Of a stretch of DNA of 64,000 nucleotides, positions 1 to 13,200 are shown one piece after another; position 1 is the stretch's first letter; each line of letters opens with the position of its first letter. The DNA is taken from positions 132,501-196,500 of the forward strand of contig OX345638.1 of NCBI GenBank assembly GCA_947044365.1, written 5' to 3'. The position numbers were made by a program, and so were the translations under genes. The DNA is from Petrosia ficiformis (Eukaryota > Porifera > Demospongiae > Haplosclerida > Petrosiidae). Below the pieces are notes generated by a model. It ran no database searches, had not been told where the DNA came from, and was given only the letters and a program-made list of their open reading frames with translations.

Positions 1-1088
1 CAGAGGCCTTCATCCTTTGTCAAGACAAGTACAGAAAAGGATGAAGAAGGCAGTCAATTAAAACTAGTTTTGAAACTTCCCATCACTGACAAAAAGGCTA
101 GAGAGGTGTCTATTTTGGAAGAATGTTTAGCATCAGAGACTGCAGATATTGTACTCGAAAATTTACTACAAATTAATGATTCAGTATATCCCAGTATACT
201 TGATAACTGGGAAATCGTGTTAAAAGCTATTAAAGAGTTATGGCAGAAATATCAAAGCAACTCGACTATTTGTAGTGTTATAGTCAATATATTAACTAAA
301 CTCCTCCCACATGTCACATGTCTGTCACGTGATCATCATAACTTTCTACTCTCACTGTTAAATCATGGTATGTTGTGATATTAAAAATATTGTTTAATTA
401 TATTTTTTAGATTCCCGGGAGGTACAAAGTCTTGTTTTAAAATGTTGGGTATCGGTAGTTGATAATCTCCCTAATGAGGTATGTGGGGAATCCCCTTTAT
501 AATGTGATGTAATTATATTGTATTAATTTCAGTTCAGTACACAATGTATTGAAAAGGCTGTAGAAGTGAGTATACCCCTGTATATTAATATTAATTATTA
601 CTCGTATATATAATTATAGGTCATTTATGATCCTTGTCATGCACTACGAATGGAATGCCTAAATCTCATTGGTCACCTGAATCATGTGACATCTAGTCAA
701 GAGTCACTATTGCTAATGGTGACAGATTTCTGTAGTGATTGTGATCCTAGAGTTCGGAGAGCTGCAGTACAATCACTAGTATGTGTATATATTATAATTA
801 TTATAGTTAGTGTTAGTATGTGATATCTTATAGCTTACAATGTTTAAAAAAGGAGTGGATTTGGATGTGACGGTTTACAACAAGGTCTGATGAATTATTA
901 TTGTCTTATATGTTATGATCATGTGATGTATTCGTGGTAGTCATGTGACTTGTTACAAGATGATGATAACAGTGTGAGATATGTTGCTGTTCAACTGGTT
1001 TACTCACTAGGAATGAAACTTGAAAACAGGTAGAAATGATTCCTCGCCCTCTCTTCTGTCTGTCTTTCTGAGTCTCTCTCTCTATCAT

Positions 1089-1131
<43 letters not shown>

Positions 1132-4100
1132 AGTACTGTTCCACTTGCTCAAGATCCAAACATTCAATTGAAGATAGAAGATGATTCATTTATTAAGATA
1201 TGTCAGATGATTACAGATACATCTGTTACTGTTCGTTCATTAGCTGCTTCACTTCTTGGAGACTTCCAGCATATATCAGATACGTTCCTGAATCAGACAT
1301 TGGATAAGAAACTCATGTCACATTTAAGAGTTGTTAAGAGTGATCATGAAAGAGCGAGGGAAGAGGCTGGTGGTAGTAGAGATTGGGATACAGGACAACG
1401 CTGGGGAGGTGGAGTCCCAAAACTGGATCTTAATCCATCAGAAGTTAGTATACATTAATATATAACATGTATCTATCTATCTATTTATCTATAATGTCAA
1501 TTTGATCTTTATATGTAATGTGTGATCATCTCTGATGTCATTTTTTAATCCTTTGTTCAATTGTATGTATTCTGTACATGTACATGTGTATATATGCACA
1601 TGTACATGTGTATATACATATATGTACATGTGTATATATGTACATATACATGTGTATATATGTACATGTACATGTGTATATACATATATGTACATGTGTA
1701 TATATGACCATGTACATGTATAAATACAAATATATGTACATGTGTATATATGTACATGTACGTGTGTATATACATGTATAATGCATACATGTATATGTAC
1801 AGTTATAATCTCTCCATGTTTACAGGTGACACTAATGCATTCTGGATCATGTGGTGCATTTGTTCATTCATTGGAAGATGAGTATATGGAAGTGAGATCA
1901 GCAGCTGTGAAGAGTATGGGTCAGTTATGTGCTGTTAGTCCTGGATTTGCTACACTCTCTCTTGACTATCTTGTTGATATGTTTAATGATGAAATAGAAT
2001 CTGTTAGATTATTAGCAATTAACTGTTTAAGACAGGTATAGATGGACACATCAGTACAATATATATTTGATATTTTCTCTCTTCATTAGGTTAGTGCTAC
2101 AATTCATTTCAGAGAAGATCAGTTAGAAACTGTTTTGGGTGTTCTTCAAGAATCATCACAGGTGAGTATTGTCCTGTCTAGACGCATTCCCATATTACGT
2201 ACAGACTCCTTATAATAGCAAATTAGACTCATTCCCATACTACCAGACTCCTGATTATAGCAAATTTGTTGAACGTTTTATTTACTACTTATTAAGAGAG
2301 TTAATTATAATGATTCTTGATAATGAGACTACTTAATCATGTGACATATGCTAGCTAGCTCATGGCTCTAAACCAGGGAGTCTGGGAGTCCGGGAATGAG
2401 ACTTAATATTCTCTCTCAAATATCATAACATTTCTCAGGAAATTAGAGAAGCTTTGCATGACTTACTATCAACATGTCATATAGTGAGTATGATTGGTTT
2501 ACGCCTGGCTGTACACGCACTCCTTGATAACCTCAGAAAATATCCTAGTGACTGTCAATCAATATGGAAGTGTCTACAGAATCTTGGTAACAGTCACTCG
2601 TATTTAGTATCCAGTTTAGCTCCTGAATTACTGAGCGCTCATCCATACCTCATGACTAAGGAACCAGATGTGAATGATCCAGCATGTATCCTAATTAAAC
2701 AAATAAATTTGTAATTTCAAACTATTAACATACCATATTATATCTTATTAAAAGAAATTTCTTAATATTACTCAAGATGTATGTATACTCATTCTCGTGT
2801 TTAATGCTGTTGGTATGAGTCCAACGATGACATCATTGTTCCCTCCATATGTATTTCATCATTATACATACCTACATGATTCAATACCACATCTAATACC
2901 TACTATTAAAGTGAGCCACACCCACTCATTAATTATTCATGATTATTGATTCCAACCACAGGGCCTGGTATCACGCAAAGCGCTAACCAAATCAATGGAA
3001 GAATTACGTATGTAGTAATCTAATGATTGTGAATATCATTAATGATTGTTCTTATAGTACCTTCATCAGGAAGTTATGTGAGGCAACTACTGTCACATGT
3101 TTTGAATTCCACACAGTCACATGATTCATCAGTAACCATGGAAACACTGAAGCAGTGTATTAGGGACCTTGATCAATTAGGAAAGGTAGAACCTAATTTG
3201 AGTGGATGTGTCAAATTTTCGTCTCAATTATTGCAATGTCAGCTTTTAATGATGAAGGTATAATTAATTTAGTAAGTGGGTGTGGTTACATATTAATGAT
3301 TAATATATATATAGGTACATCATGCAGTATCTTGTGTAGTCATGGTAACCAATGATATTGCTGCTGATATCAGAGAAGTAAGTAACCAATCAAATCACAG
3401 TATTAATATCTTGTTTTGTAGTTATTTCTACTTAGTTACAGATTACAATGGGCATATGAATGTCATGATCCACAATTACTAGTAGTTCTTCATTTATTAA
3501 GAGTAATAGCTCACAGTGGATTAATATTACTAGCTTTGAAACTAGAATGGACATCAGAGCACAAGTAATGTTACTATTAAAAGCACAATACATGCTACTA
3601 TTAATAGTACAATACATGTTACTATTAATAGTACAATACATGTTACTATTAATAGTACAATACATGTTACTATTAATAGTACAATGCATGTTACTATTAA
3701 TAGTACAATGCATGTTACTATAAATAGTACAATGCATGTTACTATAAATAGTACAATACACGTTACTATTAATAGTACATTACATGTTACTATTAATAGT
3801 ACAATACATGTTACTATAAATAGTACAATACACATTACTATTAATAGTACAATACATGTTACTATTAATAGTAAAATACATGTTACTATTAATAGTACAA
3901 TACATGTTACTATTAATAGTACAATACATGTTACTATTAATAGTGTTACTATTAATAGTACAATACATGTTACTATTAATAGTGTTACTATTAATAGTAC
4001 AGTACATGTTACTATTAATAGTACAATACATGCTACTATTAATAGTACAATGCATGTTACTATTAATAGTACAATACATGCTACTATTAATAGTACAATG

Positions 4101-5467
4101 CATGTTACTATTAATAGTACAATACACGTTACTATTAATAGTACATTACATGTTACTATTAATAGTACAATACATGTTACTATTAATAGTACAATGCATG
4201 TTACTATAAATAGTACAATACATGTTACTATTAATAGTACAATACATGTTACTATTAATAGTACAATACATGTTACTATTAATAGTACAATACATGTTAC
4301 TATTAATAGTACAATGTATGTTACTATAAATAGTACAATACATGTTACTATTAATAGTACAATACATGTTACTATTAATAGTACAATACATGCTACTATT
4401 AATAGTACAATACATATCATTATTATAGGGAAAGGTTTTATCAGCTTCAAGATGGGCTTGTTACAAGAATTGAGAATATGAAGAAGTATAATTATTAATT
4501 TAATTATATGTATTTGAATTTGTATATTTATCATTTTGATAGAATGTGTGTGGCTCATAAACTGTCTCTTCCGATATATCTTCAACCATTATCTCAAAAA
4601 CTTGTTTCCATGGAAACAAATCAGCTCTCATCTCTACTTCAAAGCATTACTCAAGTGAGATATAATTAATGATGAAGTCCCTTAATGATAACTACTGTAT
4701 ATATCTATTACAGGTATCTATTCTTGAACAGCTGGACTCTGCTCATCTCATTAGTATACAAAAATGTAGGGCAGAGATTACATCACCTGATCACAATGAT
4801 GATGTCATTCATAAATTCCTCTCTTCACTTGCTTTGTCTCTACCTTTAAATTCAACTATTCATCATTTAACAGACTGTTCTTCTATTGCTATAAAGGTAT
4901 GTGCATGTATGTATGTATGTATGTGTGTATGTATGTATATACATGTATGTACGGATGGATGTATGAATGTATGTATATAACATATACTATGTGTATATGT
5001 GTATCTATGTGTATGTATTATGTACATAATGTTTATGTAATACATACATACATATTTACATGAACAGGTTAAATTACCAGATGGAAGATCACTAACAGTA
5101 ACTCCCAAGCTAACAGATTTTCGTTGTTCTTCTGATATAATATTAAATACACAGTTAATATTATCGCATGGAAACTGGACAGGTCAGTACTTTAATAATT
5201 ATTTTATGTTATTATAATTATTAAAATACAGACTCGTCATCATTAAAGATATCTATTGTAAGATGTTATAATCCAGACACACCCACTGATTATAATTGTC
5301 TTGAGATGTTAAATAAATTATGTCGTAAAGGGGGTGTGGCTCGTGTGTCAGCAGAGGATTGTGTTGATGATGGTGTAGGTGAGGTTGTGATAAGTGATGC
5401 TGTGAAGGTTAACATTCATCCACAAGAGACACTGAGTAAAAGTTTTAATGTGTTTGGATCAACATGA
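1..5467 (+). CDS. INTS4: Integrator complex subunit 4 (5' end outside window)
   Basis: This is a HEAT-repeat scaffold of the Integrator complex, which cleaves snRNA and paused Pol II transcripts in the nucleus with INTS9/INTS11. The reading frame is open from base 1 and continues through many short introns. Stretches that match the family include NQTLDKKLMSHLR and HERAREE (about 1290-1360), CGAFVHSLEDEYMEVR (about 1850-1890), DYLVDMFNDEIESVRLLA (about 1965-2020) and IWKCLQNLGN (about 2563-2590). The C-terminal beta domain (KLPDGRSLTVTPKLTDFR) runs from about 5069 and ends at a TGA at 5465-5467. The HEAT-repeat N terminus is missing from the window. Introns hold microsatellites, a foldback element and an 850-bp tandem array. 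It is convergent with CFAP300. Identity is secure; individual small exons around 400-840 are less certain. Confidence 0.93.
1090..1130. repeat. (CT)n microsatellite in INTS4 intron
   Basis: A CT dinucleotide run lies just before the intron acceptor TTGTAG at 1128-1133, so it may double as the polypyrimidine tract. Confidence 0.85.
1565..1800. repeat. TGTACATG/TGTATATA microsatellite in INTS4 intron
   Basis: Degenerate repeats of TGTACATGTGTATATA occupy one INTS4 intron. Both strands stay open in several frames because the unit lacks stop codons, so the apparent ORFs here are not genes. Confidence 0.85.
2170..2402. mobile_element. Foldback/MITE-like element in INTS4 intron
   Basis: The left part carries AGACTCATTCCCATACTA followed by CAGACTCCTG. 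The right end at about 2372-2402 carries the reverse complement with a few mismatches (CAGGGAGTCTGGGAGTCCGG then GAATGAGACTT). A second degenerate copy of the left terminus starts near 2178 (GACGCATTCCCATATTA). The paired ends enclose about 200 bp of non-coding sequence inside an intron. A related motif with GAGTCTGGGAACCAGAC lies at about 54735-54775. The superfamily cannot be assigned. Confidence 0.5.
3575..4428. repeat. 24-bp tandem array with palindromic core in INTS4 intron
   Basis: About 35 copies of a 24-bp unit fill one intron. Each copy contains the perfect palindrome TACTATTAATAGTA followed by CAATACATGT. Point variants (ATAAATAG, TGCATG, CACGTT) recur with a block-like pattern, suggesting segmental re-duplication. 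Long ORFs on both strands here (up to 343 codons) are repeat artefacts. Confidence 0.9.
4893..5066. repeat. (ATGT)n-type microsatellite in INTS4 intron
   Basis: ATGTATGTATGT and related tetranucleotide repeats fill the intron between the exons ending IAIK and starting VKLPDGR. Confidence 0.8.
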
Positions 5468-6050
5468 CCATTAAGTATTAACATCATTATTAATTTTCTA
5501 TTATTGTTTGGAAGTACTTTTTTACATTAATAATAACAATAACAACAATAATGATGTAACTTTATTTTGAAACTATTTATAGTAACAGTAATATTGAGCT
5601 ATTTATAGTAACTGTAATTATGTGATTTATAGCTTCTGTAGTCATAGCTATTTATAGCAGCAGTGAATAGTAATAATAATTATGCATTTATAGCACACTA
5701 ATGATACTGTTTACAATAACAACATTAATTGTTATTTATAGCACACTAATGATACTATTTATAGTAACAATAATAATTATGCTATTTATAGCACACTAAT
5801 GATACTAACAATAATTCTGATATTTATAGCACACTGATCAGTATTTAATGTAACAGTAATAATTGTTATTTATAACACACTGGTGATACTATTTATAGTA
5901 ACAATAATAATTATGCTATTTATAGCACACTAATGATACTATTTATAGTAACAATAATAATTATGCTATTTATAGCACACTAATGATACTATTTATAGTA
6001 ACAACAATAATTATGCTATTTATAGCACACTGATGACTACGAATAGTTGC
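5468..6050. repeat. Intergenic minisatellite between INTS4 and CFAP300
   Basis: The convergent gap holds tandem units of about 50 bp built from TATTTATAGTAACAATAATA and GCTATTTATAGCACACTAAT. Copies are near-identical from about 5870 to 6020 and decay leftwards. No coding signal is seen. Confidence 0.8.
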
Positions 6051-6077
6051 TGTTTCTCAAGTGTTCAGTGAGATTAT

Positions 6078-7727
6078 TTAAGACCATATATGATACCAAA
6101 CTGTCACATGACGTTTTACATTATCTATTATCAAATAACAAAAAGATTGGGTGTGATCTGTTGTCATTGGAAACACTAAAGCATTTCTTGCCTGTGGAAT
6201 GTAATAATTAATATGATATGATGTAATTATAACTTACTTTAGCTTGTACATTTAATACATGGGATGCTATGGACAATTCTTGAGTGCTGAGATCCTTGAC
6301 AACACTAGCCAATCAAATTAAAGATATCACATGATCAATAACTACATATATAGATTACTAACAGTAATAACTTCTTGTATAATAGTTTTGTAGTATTTAG
6401 ATAAGGATCAACTGTGTCTTCATACTGTGGGTGGTCATGTGACTGGTCATGTGATTTAAAACCTGGCTAACCTGATTGACTGGGCCTCCTAAAACTAAAT
6501 GACGGAATATTTTGAAGAGGAATTCATTTTTTTCTTTTTCATTATATAAATTATAATTATCTGAATCCTCCATTAACAACATCTAATGTATGTATGTGTA
6601 CATGCATGTGAATGTGTACATGTATATTATTATCATGTGTATATGTACATGTATGTGTATATGTGTATATGTGTATATGTACATGTATGTGTATATGTGT
6701 ATATGTACATACATATGTACAAGTATATTATTATGTACATGTACGTACATGTGTATATGTATATGTGTATATGTACATTATGTGTATACGTGTACATGTA
6801 TGTACATATGTACAAGTATATTATTATGTACATGTATGTACATGTGTATATGTACACGTATGTGTATATGTGTATATGTGCATTATGTGTATATGTGTAC
6901 ATGTACATATGTACAAGTATATTATTATGTACACGTACATGTATAGTGTATACATGTATTATCTCACTTTCTTTAGTTCATCAGAGATCAGAAAATCATC
7001 CATCATTTCATCAAAACATTTAACAATACTTCCAGTTTCTCTAACAATACCTGTTAAATATTATTAGGTTGGTATAACCCCCTACCCTATGTACATGGGT
7101 ACAACCCTTCTCTATGTACATGTGTATAACTGCTATATATACACACCTGATGAGTAAAGTCTATCAAAGAAAGTCATTGATAGTGTTGTACTGTCGATCT
7201 CTTCAACAGATATGTTGTCAATTGAATGTGCTAGTATAACCAATGAAAAGTAAGTCACATGATAATCACATGATTGTGCACATACACATGTTAAGCGGCT
7301 TCCATTCTCCCATTGGTGTTAACACCTACATTAACAACAAGTATGGTATATGATTTCATTGATCACATGATTATCATGTGATACACGTACGTACCTGTAT
7401 ATTAGAATTTACAACATCACTTTTAAAGAAGTCCTATACATACATTCATAATTATACGTAGTACATACATGTATAATACATCATACTTTTGTGAAAATGT
7501 CTTTCTCATATTTTTGATAATATTTGTTGTATGAGAAACTTTTGAATTCCATTCGTCCTAACATGCCCCTGGAATATATATAAGATAATTATTCCCACTC
7601 ATTAACTAATTGTGTAATTCTACCATTTATCAAATAATTCAGTCGTAACTTTTGAAGTATCTCTGATTTCCTGAAGAATATCTCTGGCTAACAATTGGAA
7701 TTGGAAACTATCATTATCTGTTGCCAT
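6078..7727 (-). CDS. CFAP300: Cilia- and flagella-associated protein 300
   Basis: A small cytoplasmic factor needed for axonemal dynein arm assembly in motile cilia. The start ATG at 7727 gives MATDNDSFQFQLLARD. Splicing from 7624 (GT donor at 7623) joins KW to GMLGRMEFKSFSYNKYYQKY. A later exon encodes LLMEDSDNYNLYNEKEKNEF and FLFKIFRHLVLGGP (about 6582-6480), close to the vertebrate segment VEDSEKYEIF..EFLFCLFKHLCLGG. The last exon ends RHVTVWYHIWS with TAA at 6078-6080. One intron carries a TGTACATG microsatellite. The start codon is 55 bp from the divergent PUDP-like gene. Its presence implies motile cilia in the organism. Confidence 0.87.
6585..6962. repeat. TGTATATGTACA microsatellite in CFAP300 intron
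   Basis: Imperfect ATGTGTATATGTACATG repeats lie in an intron of CFAP300. Overlapping ORFs in several frames (YVYMCICVYV-type) arise from the repeat. Confidence 0.85.
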
Positions 7728-7782
7728 AGTGATAAGCTGTCTTTGGTAAGGGGAGTGTTCATGCACTATTCTTGATCTACAA

Positions 7783-8964
7783 ATGGCTGATTTGAAGAAG
7801 ATAACTCACGTGATCTTTGATCTGGATGGATTATTACTTGGTATTTTTACTATGGAATGTGGGGTTGGGTCTTTGTATTTTAACTATCATGTTACAATGT
7901 TTTCGATTTGTACTGTAATAGTATTATTTGTGGATATCAAATTACTGTATATTTTTCCCTACTTCTCTTGTGGCTTGGCTTCCTCTGACATGCACACATG
8001 AGACACTGAGACTATTTACTCTGAATGCATTGGTATAATAGTTGCAAGATATAATAAGGTTTTGACACCCTTTCTTAAAATCCAAATGATGGGACGTCCT
8101 AGATTAGAGAGTGCTAAGATATTGATTGATGGACTTGAACTACCGTTAACTCCAGAAGATTTCACTGAGGAACTTTACTCAATGTTATATGAAAGGTTTC
8201 CTCGAGCGTCTTTATTGCCTGGCAAGTAATTAAAGAAAATCTATTTATCTATCTATCCTTTTGTCAATCTATTTGATAGGAGCTATTGAATTGGTTCAAC
8301 ATTTTCACAGAAATGGTATACCCATTGCCATAGCAACAGGATCACACCAACATGCATATGACGTAAAGATGTCTACTAAGCCGGAACTAGTCAGGTGTTT
8401 GTCACATGCTATATGTAGTGATAATCCATTAGTCAAGAATGGAAAACCATCACCTGATATTTATCTGATTACTGCTAGTAAATTTATTCCTCCTCCTGAA
8501 ACAATGGATAAGGTCTGTATGTGTGTATACAATACACATGTATGTATGTATGTATGTATGTATATACGTATGTATGTATGTATGTGTGTGTGTGTATGTA
8601 TGTATGTATATATGTATGTATGTATGTATGTATATATGTATGTATGTATGTATAATGTATATATGTAGGTATGTATGTATGTATATATGTATAATATTAT
8701 ATATAACTATGTACGTATGTATATACATGTGTATGTATATCTCTTTGTCTGTTCATTATTGACATATCTTATTTAAAATAGGTTATTGTATTTGAAGATG
8801 CACCTAATGGTGTCCAGTCTGCAAAAGCTGCTGGTATGAATGTTATAATGGTACCAGACAAGATCATTGATAGTAAAAATACTAAACTGGCAGATAGAGT
8901 GTTGGAATCATTAGAACATGTTCATCTAGAAGAATGGGGATTGCCACCTTTTGTGAAAAACTGA
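7783..8964 (+). CDS. PUDP: HAD-family pseudouridine-5'-phosphatase-like protein
   Basis: A cytosolic haloacid dehalogenase-type phosphatase; vertebrate PUDP dephosphorylates pseudouridine 5'-phosphate. Exon 1 encodes MADLKKITHVIFDLDGLLLG. Exon 2 (from 8003) restores motif I as DLDGLLLDTETIYSE with catalytic Asp residues. Motif II is IPIAIATGSHQ (about 8318-8348). Motif III lies in KNGKPSPDIYL, and motif IV is VIVFEDAPNGVQSAKAAGMN (about 8784-8840). The end GLPPFVKN matches the family tail, with TGA at 8962-8964. The intron after LLPG begins with GCAAGT instead of GT (8222). A TGTA microsatellite fills the intron at 8515-8780. Substrate assignment is by family resemblance. Confidence 0.88.
8520..8740. 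repeat. (TGTA)n microsatellite in PUDP intron
   Basis: TGTATGTATGTA repeats with scattered TATA and TGTG variants lie between the exons ending MDK and beginning VIVFEDAP. Confidence 0.88.
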
Positions 8965-9172
8965 TTATTATTTATTAATGAGCATAATAATTATTTGTAC
9001 GACTAGATCTATTATTATTATTCTTATTTTCCATTTGATTATAATTATTATTATTTGTGTTATTATTTATACAACCATTACTAATACCATTGCTCTCATC
9101 TGCAAATTCCTGAGATTCTAAGGTTACACTATTTTGGCTTCTTGTATCTTGTAATGCGTTAGTTTACTGAAT

Positions 9173-10228
9173 ATGGAGTTAGCAAGACATACTACTAGTA
9201 CTGTTCTAGTCAATACTAAGAAGAAATCTCTTCCTAATGGAGTTTGTAGAAATAAATGCACTGGAGTGATTTTCAATGAAAGTGCACTTTTAAAAGATGC
9301 AGCAGTAAATAATGATTATACTCTTAGTAAGTCTATCTGCATCTATCTATGTATTACCATCTATTTGCATCTATCTATGTATTACCATCTATCTGCATCT
9401 ATATATGTGTTACATCATCTGCATATTACAAGTCTTGTGAGGTAATACTGTGATGTTATTTCTACATTATTATATTATGATTATGCTCTTAGTGAGTAGA
9501 ACTATATATCTGGATCTATCTATCTATGTATAGATGCAAATAGATAGATAGATACAGATGGATAGATGATAGATAGATGTTATAGTAATATATTACTCTA
9601 CAGTGTCCAAGCTTTTGAGTCAAAGGAAATCTTTTAACATTACAAGACTTGACATGAATGAAGCACTAATGAAGGTTAGTTACTTAATATTACCAATATG
9701 TATTATTATGAAATTTAAACTACTCATTGTTCCACATCAGTGTTGTCGTCATGGTAATGTAGACTGTGCTGTGCTTTTGTTGAAAGAGGATGCTTACATG
9801 GATTATCAAGATGATGATCTTTGGACTCCATTACACATGTCAGCTGCTGTTGGCCATGAGAGAATGACTCGAACATTATTACAGGTTTGAATTGATTATA
9901 TACAAGCATAATACATACATACATAACTGCATATATATGATTATACATTTGTACACTTACACACACATATATATATATATATATTAATTGTTATAAATTA
10001 TATAATTATCCCAACTATTTGATGTGGTTAGGTGTATATTTTGCATTAGTAGTATATAAACCATGTTGAGTTGTGATGTATATGCCAGATATACCACCTG
10101 CTGGTGTTCATAGGTTTGTGGGTTTATACCCCTTGGCCCTACATAAACCTCCTCCATAGTAGGTGGTATATCTGTTGTATAAAATGATTTATACATTACA
10201 TTTATAAATATGCATATACATATATATA

Positions 10229-10278
<50 letters not shown>

Positions 10279-13200
10279 TAGTCTTATATACTACACAGTA
10301 CAATGCTGATACAACACTGTTGGATGTTGATGGTAAATTTGCAGTTGATTACGCTACCAATCAGGTCATTCATTGCCTGATCTCTACACATATGGCAAAG
10401 AGTGGTGAGTACATAACAATAATATAATCTATCTTTCTGGATGTACATAAATGATGGCAACATTTCAAATGCACATCTGTCTTTGCATGTGTGTCCTCAT
10501 AGCCAAGAAAAACATAAACACACACCTACATATCTCTTTATTACATTCAGGAATTTATCAAGAGGATTTCCCTTCCATTAGAGATCGTTTATCAAAAGCA
10601 ATGTTAGATTCAGTTTGTAGTAAAGTGCAGAGACACAAAAATTTAAATTTGTACAATAAAAATGGAGTGACTCCAGTGAGTAATAGATAATGAATGGTTG
10701 GATGGCTTTATGGAGGATACGAGTCAATGATCTATACATTATGGAATGTCTGGGACTGGGAATATTGCATTAAAGGAATTTGTGTATAATTATTGAAAGT
10801 TACACAAATGGCCTCACAAAGAAGCTATTGCGAATGTAACAATGTAATTTATATATAATAATGTAATTACTATTATAATTATATATAATTTAATTATAGC
10901 ACGTGAGTATAATATAATTATACTACTACATTATGTGTACCATTAGATGGCCTCACACAATATGAATGATTAATGATAATACTACTATACTGTACTATTA
11001 GACATGGCCTCATGTAATATAAATGATAGTACTACAGTACTGTACTATTAGACATGGCCTTATGCTATATAAATGATAGTACTACAATACTGTACTATTA
11101 GACGTAGCCTCATGCAATATGAATGATAATACTACAGTACTGCACTATTAGACATGGCCTTATGCAATATGAATGATAGTACTACAATACTGTACTATTA
11201 GACGTAGCCTCATGCAATATGAATGATAATACTACAATACTGTACTATTAGACATGCCTCCTCAAATAATAATGACAATAATGTACTATTAGCTCATACA
11301 AAATGAAATTATTAATAATAATACTACAATACTGTACTATTAGACATGGCCTTATGCAATATGAATGATAGTACTACAATACTGTACTATTAGACATGGC
11401 CTTATGCAATATGAATGATAGTACTACAATACTGTACTATTAGACATGCCTCCTCAAATAATAATGACAATAATGTACTATTAGCTCATACAAAATGAAA
11501 TGATTGATGATAATACTACAATACTGTACTATTAGACATAGCCTCATGCAATATGAATGATAATACTACAGTACTGTACTATTAGACATGCCTCCTCCAA
11601 TAATAATGACAATAATGTACTATTAGCTCGTACAAAATGAAATGATTAATGATAATACTACAATACTGTACTATTAGACATGCCTCCTCAAATAATAATG
11701 ACAATAATGTACTATTAGCTCGTACAAAATGAAATGATTGATGATAATACTACAATACTGTACTATTAGACATAGCCTCATGCAATATGAATGATAATAC
11801 TACAATACTGTACTATTAGACATGCCTCCTCACACAGGATGATCACACCATGACTGCATAATTTAATAACCACACCTGAATACCTGCTATGCATATAAGA
11901 ATTACTCACTTGAAACGTGATACTATTATATGAACTTATACGTGCATTGTTTAAACAAAAACACTTACGATATATATCAGTATAAGAATAAGTATTTACA
12001 TTTATATAATTATTAATCAGTCATTTATATGTTTTCTATATGTTTTCTATGATGCAACATAGCTCCATACAGCAGCTGCATATGGGTACTATAAGATAGC
12101 GGAGATATTATTAGATGCTGGACTATCAGTGGACTGTCTTGATGAACAGGGACTCACCCCTTTGTATCTAGCAGTCAGATATAATCAGGTAATATCACAC
12201 AATCATTGTATGATTTTAATTATATTTATTATTAAATTATAAAGATTAATGTTGCAAAATTGTTGTTATCAAGAGGAGCAGATACCACTAGTGAGTTCCC
12301 ATCTATAGTATATATATAATGTACAAGTATACATAATATTATTATAATTACCTACATACAGTTATTGAATCATTGACACAAGGTCAATATTTACTGAAAG
12401 ATGTTGCTAGTGGAATTCATTTCACATCACATGAGGAAAGTGGTTATCCACAAAGCTCTGTTCAAAAGTATGTACACACTTCATTGTTCTATAATTAATA
12501 GTCTAATGTTGTGATGTGTTACTATTAATAGTCTAATGTAGTGATGTGTTACTATTAATAGTCTAATGTAGTGATGTGTTACTATTAATAGTCTAATGTA
12601 GTGATGTGTTACTATTAATAGTCTAATGTAGTGATGTGTTACTATTAATAGTCTAATGTAGTGATGTGTTACTATTAATAGTCTAATGTAGACATGTTAC
12701 TATTAATAGTCTAATGTAGTAATGTGTTACTATTAATAGCTAATGTAGTGATGCGTTACTATTAAAATAGTGATGTGTTACTATTAATAGTCTAATGTAG
12801 TGATGCGTCACTATTAATAGAATTTGATGAATTCATGTACACTTTTAGGAAACTCTCTGATATATCACACGATGATAGACGGAGGGAGGGTGTGTATCTA
12901 GCATCACACACTTACATTAATCAGGTACAGGATAATGTTCAGGAAGAAGACGTGTTAACCACACCCTCTTTTACACAAATACCGGAAATGATATATGAGG
13001 ATTGTACTGATATGAGAAATAAACTAAAAACCACACCCTCTAATGATTGTATTGATGAGATTTACGATTCACCTATTAATGTTATGAAAGGTTCTATTGT
13101 ACCAGATACTCTACAACCATATAAAAATACTGATGTTGATTCCAGTCATAAGACAGATCATGTGACAACTGTTAACGATAGTGATGATGTGTATGATGAT

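Noticed and set aside
3554..4585. A 343-codon ORF on the minus strand encoding hydrophobic repeats (CIVLLIVT)
   Set aside because: It is the translation of the 24-bp intronic array in INTS4. Because 24 is a multiple of three and the unit lacks stops, it stays open on both strands. It has no initiation context or homology.
9173..9326. A separate small gene ending in the first intron
   Set aside because: The phase-1 junction at 9326/9604 joins smoothly to MSKLLSQRKSF and the ankyrin repeats, so it is exon 1 of the scaffold gene.
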